A DNA stretch of 30,577 nucleotides from NCBI GenBank assembly GCA_964430875.1, contig CAYSHP010000027.1:1-30577 (forward strand). Direction: 5' to 3'. The notes under the pieces are model-generated. The model saw only the letters and a list, made by a program, of their open reading frames with translations, was not told the DNA's origin and made no database searches. The DNA is from M55B127 sp035269185 (GTDB lineage: Bacteria > Bacillota > Halanaerobiia > Halanaerobiales > M55B127). The position numbers were made by a program, and so were the translations under genes. Shown here piece after piece: positions 7,888 through 14,166 of the stretch (positions within the stretch are counted from its first letter, which is position 1; each line of letters begins with the position of its first letter).

Positions 7888-8646
7888 TCACATAAGTGTA
7901 CCTGAAAAAACCTGCCAGGCAAGCACTGATTTTGCCACTAAACTTAATATGATATATACTTTTTCTCCATATAAATAATCTTTCCAGGCTCCGTATTTTT
8001 TATATTGAAGAAATTGATTAACTGCAAAAATATTAAAAAATACAAATAAAGAAACGAAGATCCAAATAACAAAGGCGGGAACCCCAACGGGAGATTTATT
8101 GATAGCCGTGATTAATCTCGTAAATATAGTAACCCAGGGGGCAAGTCCGGCTATACAGCCAAAAATAAAGGGAGTCCATACTACTTTTTCTGTCTTTTGA
8201 TTATGTAACTCCATCAGCCAACCAAAAAATATCATCGAAGCATTGACAATAAATAATGAGATTAATACACCTAGATCGGTTATACCAACTAACATCGCAA
8301 TTATTACAATCATCAAGGAACTACTTAAAGAATACTCAAGCCAACGAGCTCGGTTAATATGATTCTTTAAATTTTTTATATACCATTGATAGGCAATAGT
8401 AGAAACTATAAAATGAGCTATAGAAGACAAAAACATAAATAAAGCTACATACAATCCCAACCTAATGTCAAACAGTACTTCAGTACCCATCTTTGTTGTG
8501 CCGGGTGGTCCCATCATAAAAGTGCTGGTTACTTTAATGGTAAAATCAGTACTTAACCATACCATTAAAACAGCTTGTATTAAGTGAATAAAACCTATAA
8601 TTAGATTAAATTTTTTCAAACCTTTAAACTTAAATCCACTACTCAC
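7888..8646 (-). CDS. Heliorhodopsin
   Basis: 252 residues, seven membrane helices, GTG start with an AAAGGAGG SD 9 bases upstream. The match to the heliorhodopsin family (type member 48C12) is extensive. Visible landmarks are GPPGTT (46-51), ARWLEYSLSSSLM with counterion E104, VNASMIFFGWLMEL in helix 4, FIFGCIAGLAPW in helix 5, and SLVAKSVLAWQVFSGTL with the retinal Schiff-base lysine K239. H21, S74, H78 and S235 correspond to H23, S76, H80 and S237 of 48C12. In this family the N-terminus faces the cytoplasm and no strong ion pumping is known; sensory or enzyme-regulating roles have been proposed. The gene is intact and stands alone, between its own terminator and a divergent cold-shock gene. 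No carotenoid or retinal-synthesis gene is in the window, so retinal must come from elsewhere. Confidence 0.97.
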   Translation of the reverse strand: MSSGFKFKGLKKFNLIIGFIHLIQAVLMVWLSTDFTIKVTSTFMMGPPGTTKMGTEVLFDIRLGLYVALFMFLSSIAHFIVSTIAYQWYIKNLKNHINRARWLEYSLSSSLMIVIIAMLVGITDLGVLISLFIVNASMIFFGWLMELHNQKTEKVVWTPFIFGCIAGLAPWVTIFTRLITAINKSPVGVPAFVIWIFVSLFVFFNIFAVNQFLQYKKYGAWKDYLYGEKVYIILSLVAKSVLAWQVFSGTLM

Positions 8647-8753
8647 TTTAAAAAACCTCCTTTGTAATTATTAATTTTGAAAAATTTCTTTTTAATCATT
8701 TACTCTTCTTTTAAATAACTTTCACTTTGCATAAAATAATTATTGCCTTGTTA

Positions 8754-8771
8754 CTATATACTTGAATATAG
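8754..8771. repeat. Short inverted repeat upstream of heliorhodopsin
   Basis: Perfect 6-bp arms CTATAT and ATATAG separated by six bases, about 110 bases upstream of the heliorhodopsin start. It could be a regulator site. It is short and AT-rich, so chance is not excluded. Confidence 0.3.
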
Positions 8772-8817
8772 AAGTTAATAGACCTTTTGAAATTAATAAT
8801 ACAGAGTATTATAAAGT

Positions 8818-8850
8818 AAAAAAAGAACTCAAATTTATTTTTTATGAGTT
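8818..8850 (-). terminator. Terminator-like hairpin with no gene in front of it
   Basis: Arms AACTCA (8826-8831) and TGAGTT (8845-8850) form a 6-bp stem followed on the minus strand by TTC and seven T. No minus-strand gene precedes it, because the next gene to the right (cold-shock) is on the plus strand. It may block antisense transcription from the cold-shock region into heliorhodopsin, or end a small RNA. Confidence 0.4.
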
Positions 8851-8909
8851 ATTATTAATAAAAATTATGATCATTTTTAATAAATCTAGTAAATAATTTT
8901 AATAATGTA

Positions 8910-8938
8910 TTGACATCTCAATATAAAGGTGTTATTAT
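8910..8938 (+). promoter_or_regulatory. Promoter of the cold-shock gene
   Basis: Consensus -35 TTGACA (8910-8915), 17-base spacer and -10 TATTAT (8933-8938). Transcription starting near 8945 gives an untranslated leader of about 65 bases. Confidence 0.8.
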
Positions 8939-8947
8939 AAGTTTCGT

Positions 8948-8978
8948 TGGGTAAGAAAAAACAATTAACTTTTACCCA
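8948..8978 (+). promoter_or_regulatory. Hairpin in the 5' leader of the cold-shock mRNA
   Basis: TGGGTAA (8948-8954) can pair with TTACCCA (8972-8978), a 7-bp stem with a 17-base loop, ending about 16 bases before the SD AGGAGG (8995-9000). Cold-shock mRNAs in other bacteria are controlled by temperature-sensitive leader folding; that this leader does so is inference. Confidence 0.45.
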
Positions 8979-9010
8979 CTTATAGAAAAATTCTAGGAGG
9001 AATTAATTTA

Positions 9011-9214
9011 ATGATTTACACAGGTACAGTAAAATGGTTTGACTCAGCTAAGGGATACGGTTTTATTGAAAGAGACAATGGAGACGATGTTTTTGTACAC
9101 TTTTCAGCAATTCAAGATGACGGTTATAAATCTTTAGAAGAAGATCAAGACGTAGAATTCGAAATTGTTGAAGCAGACCGCGGCCCACAAGCTGAAAATG
9201 TTGTTGCATTATAA
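9011..9214 (+). CDS. Cold-shock protein, CspA family
   Basis: 67 residues, the usual length for a single cold-shock domain. Both RNA-binding motifs are present: RNP1 KGYGFI and RNP2 VFVHFSAI. The product binds single-stranded RNA and DNA and melts RNA structure. It is preceded by a consensus promoter and a long leader and followed by a perfect terminator. The next gene is a DEAD-box helicase on the same strand, a natural partner in cold adaptation. Divergent to it is the heliorhodopsin gene. Confidence 0.98.
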   Translation: MIYTGTVKWFDSAKGYGFIERDNGDDVFVHFSAIQDDGYKSLEEDQDVEFEIVEADRGPQAENVVAL

Positions 9215-9247
9215 TATAAAAATTATATTTTAAATATAGCAACTAAT

Positions 9248-9277
9248 CCCTGACTATATATATAGTCAGGGTTTTTT
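9248..9277 (+). terminator. Perfect-stem terminator after the cold-shock gene
   Basis: A 24-base perfect palindrome (9248-9271, arms beginning CCCTGACTATA) is followed by six T. It sits between the cold-shock gene and the helicase gene; I find no good promoter after it. Confidence 0.93.
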
Positions 9278-9320
9278 ATTTGTCTAAAGAAAAAATAATT
9301 TAATAGGAAGTGAAGTAAAT

Positions 9321-10913
9321 TTGCAAAAGATAAGATTTGAAGAACTTGATATTTCAAGTGATGTTTTAAGAGCAGTTGAAGAAATGGGATTTGAAGAAAC
9401 CACACCGATACAGACTAAAGCAATACCTTCAATTATGAATGGTAATGATATTATAGGGCAGGCTCAAACGGGAACTGGTAAGACAGCCGCCTTTGGGATT
9501 CCGATGTTAGAAAAGATTGACCCTTTTAATAAAAATACACAGGCAATTATATTATGCCCAACCAGAGAATTGGCAATACAAGTATCAGAAGAATTAAAAA
9601 GACTTTCAAAATTTAAAAGAAATATTTCAACTTTACCTGTCTATGGTGGACAATCAATAAGTAGACAGATTAGAGCTTTAAATAAAGGAGTCCAAGTAGT
9701 TATTGGAACACCGGGTAGAGTAATGGATCATATGAGAAGAGGAACTTTAAATTTAAGTAATATTGAATTCCTTATCTTGGATGAAGCAGATGTTATGTTA
9801 GATATGGGTTTTATTGATGATATTGAAACAATTCTACGTGACATTCCAGATAATAGGAATACTCTGTTTTTCTCAGCTACTATTCCAAAATCAATCAAAA
9901 GATTAAGTAGAAGGTATCAAAAAAATTCTAAATTTGTGAAAGTAGCTCATGAAAAACTAACAGTTCCAGCTATAGAACAATATTACCTTGAAATTAGAAA
10001 AGGTAATAAGCTTAAAATATTGTCGCGGTTAATTGATTTATATAATCCCGAACTTTCCTTAGTATTTTGTAATACTAGAAAAGAAGTCGATAGAGTTAAT
10101 ATGCAGCTTCAGGCTCGTGGATATTCTTCCGATGCAATTCACGGAGGTTTAAATCAAAATCAACGAGACCATGTTATGAATAAGTTTAAAAAAGGAGTTG
10201 CAGAAATTTTAGTAGCAACTAATGTAGCTGCAAGAGGTATTGATATTGAAGGAATTGAAATTGTCTTTAATTATGATGTACCTTTTGATACCGATTATTA
10301 TGTACACCGAATCGGAAGAACAGGTAGAGCCGGTAAAACTGGTAAAGCCTTCACCTTTATTGTAGGTAAAGATATTTATAAATTAAAAGATATTCAAAAA
10401 TATATAAAAAAGAGTATCCCACGGAAAAATGTCCCTACACTTGATGATATTGAACAGGCTAGATTTGAAAAAGTGGAACTGGAATTAATGGAATATATTG
10501 ATAGAAAACATTTAGGTAAGTATATCAATTATATTGAAAATTTAATAGATAATGAGTATACAGCTATTGAAATAGCTGCAGCCTTATTGAAAAAAACAAT
10601 GGAAAAACAAGAAGAAATTGAAAATAATAATGAAAAAGAAAACTTTGGAGACACAGGTGCTGAGGCAGGAATGGTAAGATTATTTATAAATAAAGGAAAA
10701 AGAGATAATATCTCTCCTAGACATATAGTCGGTGCTATTGCTGGTGAAACAAGCCTCTCTGGAGATCTGGTAGGAGTTATAGATATTTATGAAAACTTCA
10801 CATTTGTTGAAGTACCAAAAGATAGTGGACATGAAGTATTAAATATTATGAAAAATAATCAAATCAAAGGTACCACTATTAATATTGAACCAGCTAAACC
10901 CAAAGCTAACTAA
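9321..10913 (+). CDS. DEAD-box ATP-dependent RNA helicase with DbpA-type RNA-binding domain
   Basis: 530 residues, TTG start with the SD AGGAAGTG. The helicase core is complete: Q motif in GFEETTPIQ, motif I AQTGTGKT (48-55), Ia PTRELA (80-85), DEAD (154-157), SAT (185-187), ARGID (304-308) and HRIGRTGRAG (329-338). Residues from about 455 on (GMVRLFINKGKRDNISPRHI...) form a DbpA/CsdA-type RNA-binding domain. This architecture is that of DeaD/CshA-like helicases, which unwind rRNA and mRNA during ribosome assembly and cold growth. It lies 107 bases after the cold-shock gene; with no clear promoter of its own, expression may rely on reading through the intervening terminator. Confidence 0.96.
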   Translation: MQKIRFEELDISSDVLRAVEEMGFEETTPIQTKAIPSIMNGNDIIGQAQTGTGKTAAFGIPMLEKIDPFNKNTQAIILCPTRELAIQVSEELKRLSKFKRNISTLPVYGGQSISRQIRALNKGVQVVIGTPGRVMDHMRRGTLNLSNIEFLILDEADVMLDMGFIDDIETILRDIPDNRNTLFFSATIPKSIKRLSRRYQKNSKFVKVAHEKLTVPAIEQYYLEIRKGNKLKILSRLIDLYNPELSLVFCNTRKEVDRVNMQLQARGYSSDAIHGGLNQNQRDHVMNKFKKGVAEILVATNVAARGIDIEGIEIVFNYDVPFDTDYYVHRIGRTGRAGKTGKAFTFIVGKDIYKLKDIQKYIKKSIPRKNVPTLDDIEQARFEKVELELMEYIDRKHLGKYINYIENLIDNEYTAIEIAAALLKKTMEKQEEIENNNEKENFGDTGAEAGMVRLFINKGKRDNISPRHIVGAIAGETSLSGDLVGVIDIYENFTFVEVPKDSGHEVLNIMKNNQIKGTTINIEPAKPKAN

Positions 10914-10932
10914 AATATGTAATTATATATCT

Positions 10933-10967
10933 AAAAAGCCCCTTTAGAAATTTATGGGGCTTTTTTT
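10933..10967. terminator. Bidirectional terminator between helicase and arsenate reductase
   Basis: Arms AAAAAGCCCC (10933-10942) and GGGGCTTTTT (10956-10965) pair perfectly. A T-run follows in the plus direction and a five-T run forms part of the stem in the minus direction, so it can serve both convergent genes. Confidence 0.9.
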
Positions 10968-10986
10968 AATGTAATATTATTTTTTA

Positions 10987-11403
10987 TTACTCGTTAACAA
11001 ATTTTTTTATTTTTTCTTCTATTTGATCTCTTATCTCTCTGAATTTCGTAAGCTTTTCTTCTTCAGTTCCTTTTACAGCCCTTGGATCATCAAAAGGCCA
11101 GTAAATTCTGGTACTAACGCCTGGAAATATAGGACATTCTGCTTCTACTTTTTCACAAACTGTTATTATTATACCAAAATGTTCTTCTCCCAAATATTTT
11201 TTAAGTGGTTTAGAATATTGATTACTTATATCTATACCAATTTCCTTCATGACTTTTTTGGTATATTTATGGATACCTTCTGCCGAAAGTCCTGCACTAT
11301 ATACTTCAAATCTTTTGTTTCCATATTTTCTTAAAAAAGCTTCTGCCATTTGACTTCTTGCTGAATTTCCAGTACATAGAAAAATCACTTTAGTTTTTTT
11401 CAA
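10987..11403 (-). CDS. arsC: Arsenate reductase, thioredoxin-coupled type (low-molecular-weight phosphatase fold)
   Basis: 138 residues, TTG start behind GGAGGG. The phosphatase loop CTGNSARS starts at C10. C83 and C90 (VCEKVEAEC) match the relay cysteines C82 and C89 of the pI258-type enzyme, and DDP at 106-108 provides the general acid. With all three cysteines present, arsenate reduction coupled to thioredoxin is the best call, rather than a plain tyrosine phosphatase. There is no arsR, arsB or acr3 in the window. It lies 94 bases after the second TetR gene on the same strand with no terminator between, so it might be the last gene of that operon. Confidence 0.9.
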   Translation of the reverse strand: MKKTKVIFLCTGNSARSQMAEAFLRKYGNKRFEVYSAGLSAEGIHKYTKKVMKEIGIDISNQYSKPLKKYLGEEHFGIIITVCEKVEAECPIFPGVSTRIYWPFDDPRAVKGTEEEKLTKFREIRDQIEEKIKKFVNE

Positions 11404-11497
11404 GCTTATCCCTCCCCAAATATATAATTAATAATATCATATGTTTTTATTAAGAGTGTTTCGGGGAAGTTAAAAATATGTTAAATATATTTTAATT

Positions 11498-12079
11498 CTA
11501 ACCAGTTTGTTCCAAAATATATTTTATGTTTTCTTTTAGCAAAGTATTTATCTCTTCTCTGTTTTCATCGGCTCTATCCATAATAAAAAATAACAAAATA
11601 CCATGGATATAATTGGCAATAATGTTGCCTAACTTTTCTACCTTTTTTTTCTCATTAGTTAATTGTTTAAGAAATACTCCTAATAACTTTATAACCTCTG
11701 GATCATACACTTTTTCTTTAATATCCTCAGGCACATTTTTAAAATCTTCTAGAAAAATTAATTTAAATACATTTTGATTATTTATAAAATAATTTACATA
11801 AGCATTACTGGAAACAATAATTTTATCTTTTGGATCTTTGATATTTTTAACGGATTGTTCTACTTCTGTTTTACATTCATTCCAAAAATCAGCTACACAG
11901 TAACCATAAAGAGCATTTACATCAGAAAAATAATTATATAAGGTTCCAGGGGCAAAACCTGCTAAATCAGCTACCTTTTTAACAGTTAAATTCTCCGTAC
12001 CTTCTTTTTTTATAATCTTTTTGGCTGCTTCTATAAAATAACCTCTTTTTCTTTTTTCTTGAATTTCTTTTCTTCCCAT
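11498..12079 (-). CDS. TetR/AcrR family regulator of the second flavin cassette
   Basis: 193 residues from the ATG at 12079; a GTG at 12088 is open but is part of the SD AAAGGGTGA, which is 5 bases before 12079. The helix-turn-helix is LTVKKVADLAGFAPGTLYNY, followed by FSDVNALY. It is not a close copy of the TetR at 4622-5248. It is the fourth gene after the iron-sulfur flavoprotein-like gene, flavodoxin-like gene and FMN-binding gene, 27 bases from the last. It probably controls this operon through the palindrome near 13811. Confidence 0.92.
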   Translation of the reverse strand: MGRKEIQEKRKRGYFIEAAKKIIKKEGTENLTVKKVADLAGFAPGTLYNYFSDVNALYGYCVADFWNECKTEVEQSVKNIKDPKDKIIVSSNAYVNYFINNQNVFKLIFLEDFKNVPEDIKEKVYDPEVIKLLGVFLKQLTNEKKKVEKLGNIIANYIHGILLFFIMDRADENREEINTLLKENIKYILEQTG

Positions 12080-12106
12080 ATGATTCACCCTTTAGTCATA
12101 AGATTT

Positions 12107-12493
12107 TTATTTTTTTAATGCTAACTCAATTGATTTTAAATATGCTTTGGTGGTAACTGTAGCCTCAGAAATTATATCCACATCTAGATTTTGTTTTTCA
12201 ATGACTCTTTCAAATATCTCTTCTCTAACTTCTGGTTGGGAAAACATAATATCATCAACTATTTTTATGCTGTTAATTTTATTATTAATAACCTCTACTT
12301 CTACTTCATTACTCCAGCGCCCATCTTCATATTTACCTTGATAATTACCCTCTTCTAATTCAGTTAAATTGATCTCACTAATAACTAAATTTTCCCCGAT
12401 TGCAAGTCCTCTTGTCATATAAAACAATGCACCACTTATAACTATAACACCCACTACAACTACAATCAAAACAATCTTTAATAATTTTTTCAA
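12107..12493 (-). CDS. Membrane-anchored FMN-binding domain protein
   Basis: 128 residues, TTG start. The SD AGGAGGAG is formed by the last arginine codons of the upstream gene. Residues 5-25 are a single N-terminal membrane segment or uncleaved signal; the rest is a small FMN-bind domain. Near the C-terminus is ISEATVTT (108-115), corresponding to the [ST]-G-A-T flavinylation motif of NqrC/RnfG-type domains, with E110 in place of the glycine. T112 is the expected site for covalent FMN attachment by an ApbE transferase. No apbE is in the window. The domain should face outside the cytoplasm and could accept electrons passed on by the neighbouring flavodoxin-like proteins. That link is inference. 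Confidence 0.85.
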   Translation of the reverse strand: MKKLLKIVLIVVVVGVIVISGALFYMTRGLAIGENLVISEINLTELEEGNYQGKYEDGRWSNEVEVEVINNKINSIKIVDDIMFSQPEVREEIFERVIEKQNLDVDIISEATVTTKAYLKSIELALKK

Positions 12494-12495
12494 AT

Positions 12496-13188
12496 TTATC
12501 TCCTCCTAATATTTTTTTTATGAGGTTGAGCATATAAATCAATACCCTTCTTTTTAGCCTCTTTTTTAGTCAATATATTCATTAAAAATTTCAAAATATA
12601 AAGAGGGATCGGGGGAAAGTGCTTTTTTTCATACTTATATGCTTTAGAACTTATTTTATTTTGATTAATTATATTTTTACTAAATTCATCTAAACTCTTT
12701 CTCATATTTTTAGTAAACCAACCAACTTCTTCTAGTGGTTTACCAGCAATAAGTGGGCTTCCACCAAAACCTAAAGTTCCCAGCCAATCACTGCCCATTT
12801 TGTTAGAAAAATTATAACAGATTTCTTTAGAACTTTTCCGCTGTATATCTTGCGGATAGCCGTTATGTATAACAGCAGTAGTAAATTTGTCTTTCCAAAA
12901 CTTCTTGTTAGTAAAAACTTCGAGTTTTTCCATTAAATTAATAACAGGATAAGGAAGAGAATGAACATATACTGGTGAAACTATTAAAAAAACATCACTA
13001 TCTTTTAACTCTTTAATAAAATTACTAACCTCTTTTTCATCTTGAAAAATTTGATGAGCTCTAAATTTAATTAAATTTACATCATAATTTCTAAATTCTT
13101 TCTTCAAATAATCAGCAATAGATTCAGTAACAGTTTTATTACCCCTGGTACTACCTAATAATGCCGTTACCTTTTTTAATTTCAACAT
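12496..13188 (-). CDS. Flavodoxin-fold NAD(P)H-dependent oxidoreductase (cassette 2, second gene)
   Basis: 230 residues. Phosphate loop LLGSTRGNKTVTES, strand and loop SDVFLIVSPVYVHSLPYPVI, then HNGYPQ and SDWLGTLGFGG. It is a paralog of the product of 1560-2195, with about 20 more residues at the C-terminus, rich in lysine and arginine. The ATG follows the upstream TAA directly (TAAATG). A proline-aromatic stretch near residue 190 (FPPIPLYILKFLM) is matched in the paralog (IPKWLYIFMG) and may be a membrane-touching or partner-binding segment. The second cassette continues with an FMN-binding protein. Confidence 0.87.
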   Translation of the reverse strand: MLKLKKVTALLGSTRGNKTVTESIADYLKKEFRNYDVNLIKFRAHQIFQDEKEVSNFIKELKDSDVFLIVSPVYVHSLPYPVINLMEKLEVFTNKKFWKDKFTTAVIHNGYPQDIQRKSSKEICYNFSNKMGSDWLGTLGFGGSPLIAGKPLEEVGWFTKNMRKSLDEFSKNIINQNKISSKAYKYEKKHFPPIPLYILKFLMNILTKKEAKKKGIDLYAQPHKKNIRRR

Positions 13189-13761
13189 TTATTTAACCCC
13201 CAAATTTTTAATTCCTTCTGTAATTTTATTTTTAATTTCACTATCCTTTATAGAATCATTTAAAATTAATGTCCTAGACTCTTCTGTAAAAAAACAAATA
13301 GCATTTCTATCTGATACTAATTTAAATGTATCTTCAATATCTTTATTCGGTTGATCTAAAATTCCTATTGACATAAAATAATTGGGATTATTATACCGAG
13401 CTGGATGGTGTAATTCACCTTTATGTACACTATAAGTTGGTAATCCCATAACACTGTATCTATCAATTGCTTTTTTTAATTGAGAGTTATAACATCCAAA
13501 TTTTATAGGACTAATAAAAATCAAAACTTCTGAATTAGCCATCAAAGGAAATATTTCTTTCATATCATCATTCTTAGCACATATACCCGGATTTTGCATA
13601 TTACAATAACCACAACCATTACAATATTCTATATCTTTTTCAACTAAGTCTATCCAATTATTTTTAATATTCTTTTCAGACAGTATTTTTAATAATTTGT
13701 TTTTAATTTTATTATAAAAAATACTATCGTTTTTAAATCCATTTAATATTAAACTGTTCAC
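13189..13761 (-). CDS. Iron-sulfur flavoprotein-like protein (cassette 2, first gene)
   Basis: 190 residues from the GTG at 13761, which has an AAGGAGG SD 8 bases upstream. An open ATG at 13839 would add 26 residues, but it has no SD and lies upstream of the palindrome near the predicted transcription start. The length is exactly that of the paralog at 2192-2764. Cysteines 47, 50, 53 and 61 occupy the same positions (C-x2-C-x2-C-x7-C, with P-G before the last). Other shared pieces are LNG near residue 7, a D-D pair after the fourth cysteine, a [TS]-P-I-x-F-G-x-Y loop and a K-G-E-[LV]-H-H segment. It probably carries FMN and perhaps a [4Fe-4S] cluster. Confidence 0.88.
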   Translation of the reverse strand: MNSLILNGFKNDSIFYNKIKNKLLKILSEKNIKNNWIDLVEKDIEYCNGCGYCNMQNPGICAKNDDMKEIFPLMANSEVLIFISPIKFGCYNSQLKKAIDRYSVMGLPTYSVHKGELHHPARYNNPNYFMSIGILDQPNKDIEDTFKLVSDRNAICFFTEESRTLILNDSIKDSEIKNKITEGIKNLGVK

Positions 13762-13803
13762 TTTTTTTACCTCCTTTTTATTCTGATGAATATGTTTTAT
13801 TAT

Positions 13804-13858
13804 ATGAATCTTATTCATTATTTGAATATAATTTATCATGTATTGTATAGTTTGTCAA
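13804..13858 (-). promoter_or_regulatory. Promoter and candidate operator of the second flavin cassette
   Basis: On the minus strand there is a consensus -35 TTGACA (13853-13858), a 17-base spacer and a -10 TAAATT (13830-13835). Around +6 to +20 lies the palindrome ATGAAT-N3-ATTCAT (13804-13818). Its half-site resembles the TATGAA/TTCATA arms near the other TetR gene. It is a fitting site for the operon's own TetR. Confidence 0.6.
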
Positions 13859-13880
13859 GTGAAAATATTCATTTACCATA

Positions 13881-13914
13881 AAAAATAAAGCCAGCAGAAT
13901 CGGCTGCTGACTTT
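13881..13914 (-). terminator. Terminator upstream of flavin cassette 2
   Basis: CAGCAG (13892-13897) pairs with CTGCTG (13904-13909), extended beyond one mismatch by AAAG with CTTT. The minus strand continues TTTATTTTTT. It would end transcription coming from the ZIP gene. Confidence 0.7.
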
Positions 13915-14166
13915 TAAATACTTATATTTAAATGTTAATTCATCTATTAGTCTAATGACGATATTAATCTTGAAGTTAATTCTGTTATCCTATTTGTATA
14001 TAACCCCTTCTCACTATTTAGCTATTAAAGATACTACAAATACTAATCTTTCTTTTTCTTTGATAGATGTGTGTATTTTGACTTCCTACCCACCAATTAA
14101 GATAAGCAAAGCTTTCTCATCTAAATTTAGTGATTTCCAATAAATATTTTTTTAAATTACTCAAAC

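Larger units (their letters stand above)
8647..9010. other. Divergent intergenic region between heliorhodopsin and the cold-shock gene
   Basis: It has no convincing gene. The right side holds the cold-shock promoter and a 5' leader with a hairpin. The left side should hold the heliorhodopsin promoter, but I find no good -35/-10 pair. The best candidate on the minus strand is TTCAAG and AATAAT with 16 bases between, which is weak. An 18-base inverted repeat (CTATAT-N6-ATATAG, 8754-8771) and a minus-strand terminator-like hairpin (8818-8850) lie between the two genes. Confidence 0.7.
13762..14166. other. Intergenic region between flavin cassette 2 and the ZIP gene
   Basis: The left part holds the leader, palindrome and promoter of the flavin cassette, then a terminator (13881-13914). 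The stretch from about 13920 to 14166 has no gene I can support. It is an unusually long 3' region for the ZIP gene. On the minus strand one frame reads as protein-like pieces of up to about 22 codons broken by stops, which could be a decayed gene but is also expected by chance in AT-rich DNA. Confidence 0.6.

Noticed and set aside
8647..9010. Small gene between heliorhodopsin and cold-shock gene
   Set aside because: No frame of useful length with an SD on either strand.
11023..11334. 103-codon plus-strand frame opposite the arsenate reductase
   Set aside because: Antisense to a well-conserved enzyme; rich in F, Y and S as expected of a shadow.
13955..14143. 62-codon plus-strand frame in the gap beside the ZIP gene
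   Set aside because: No SD before its ATG, no recognisable domain, and composition as expected from random AT-rich sequence.
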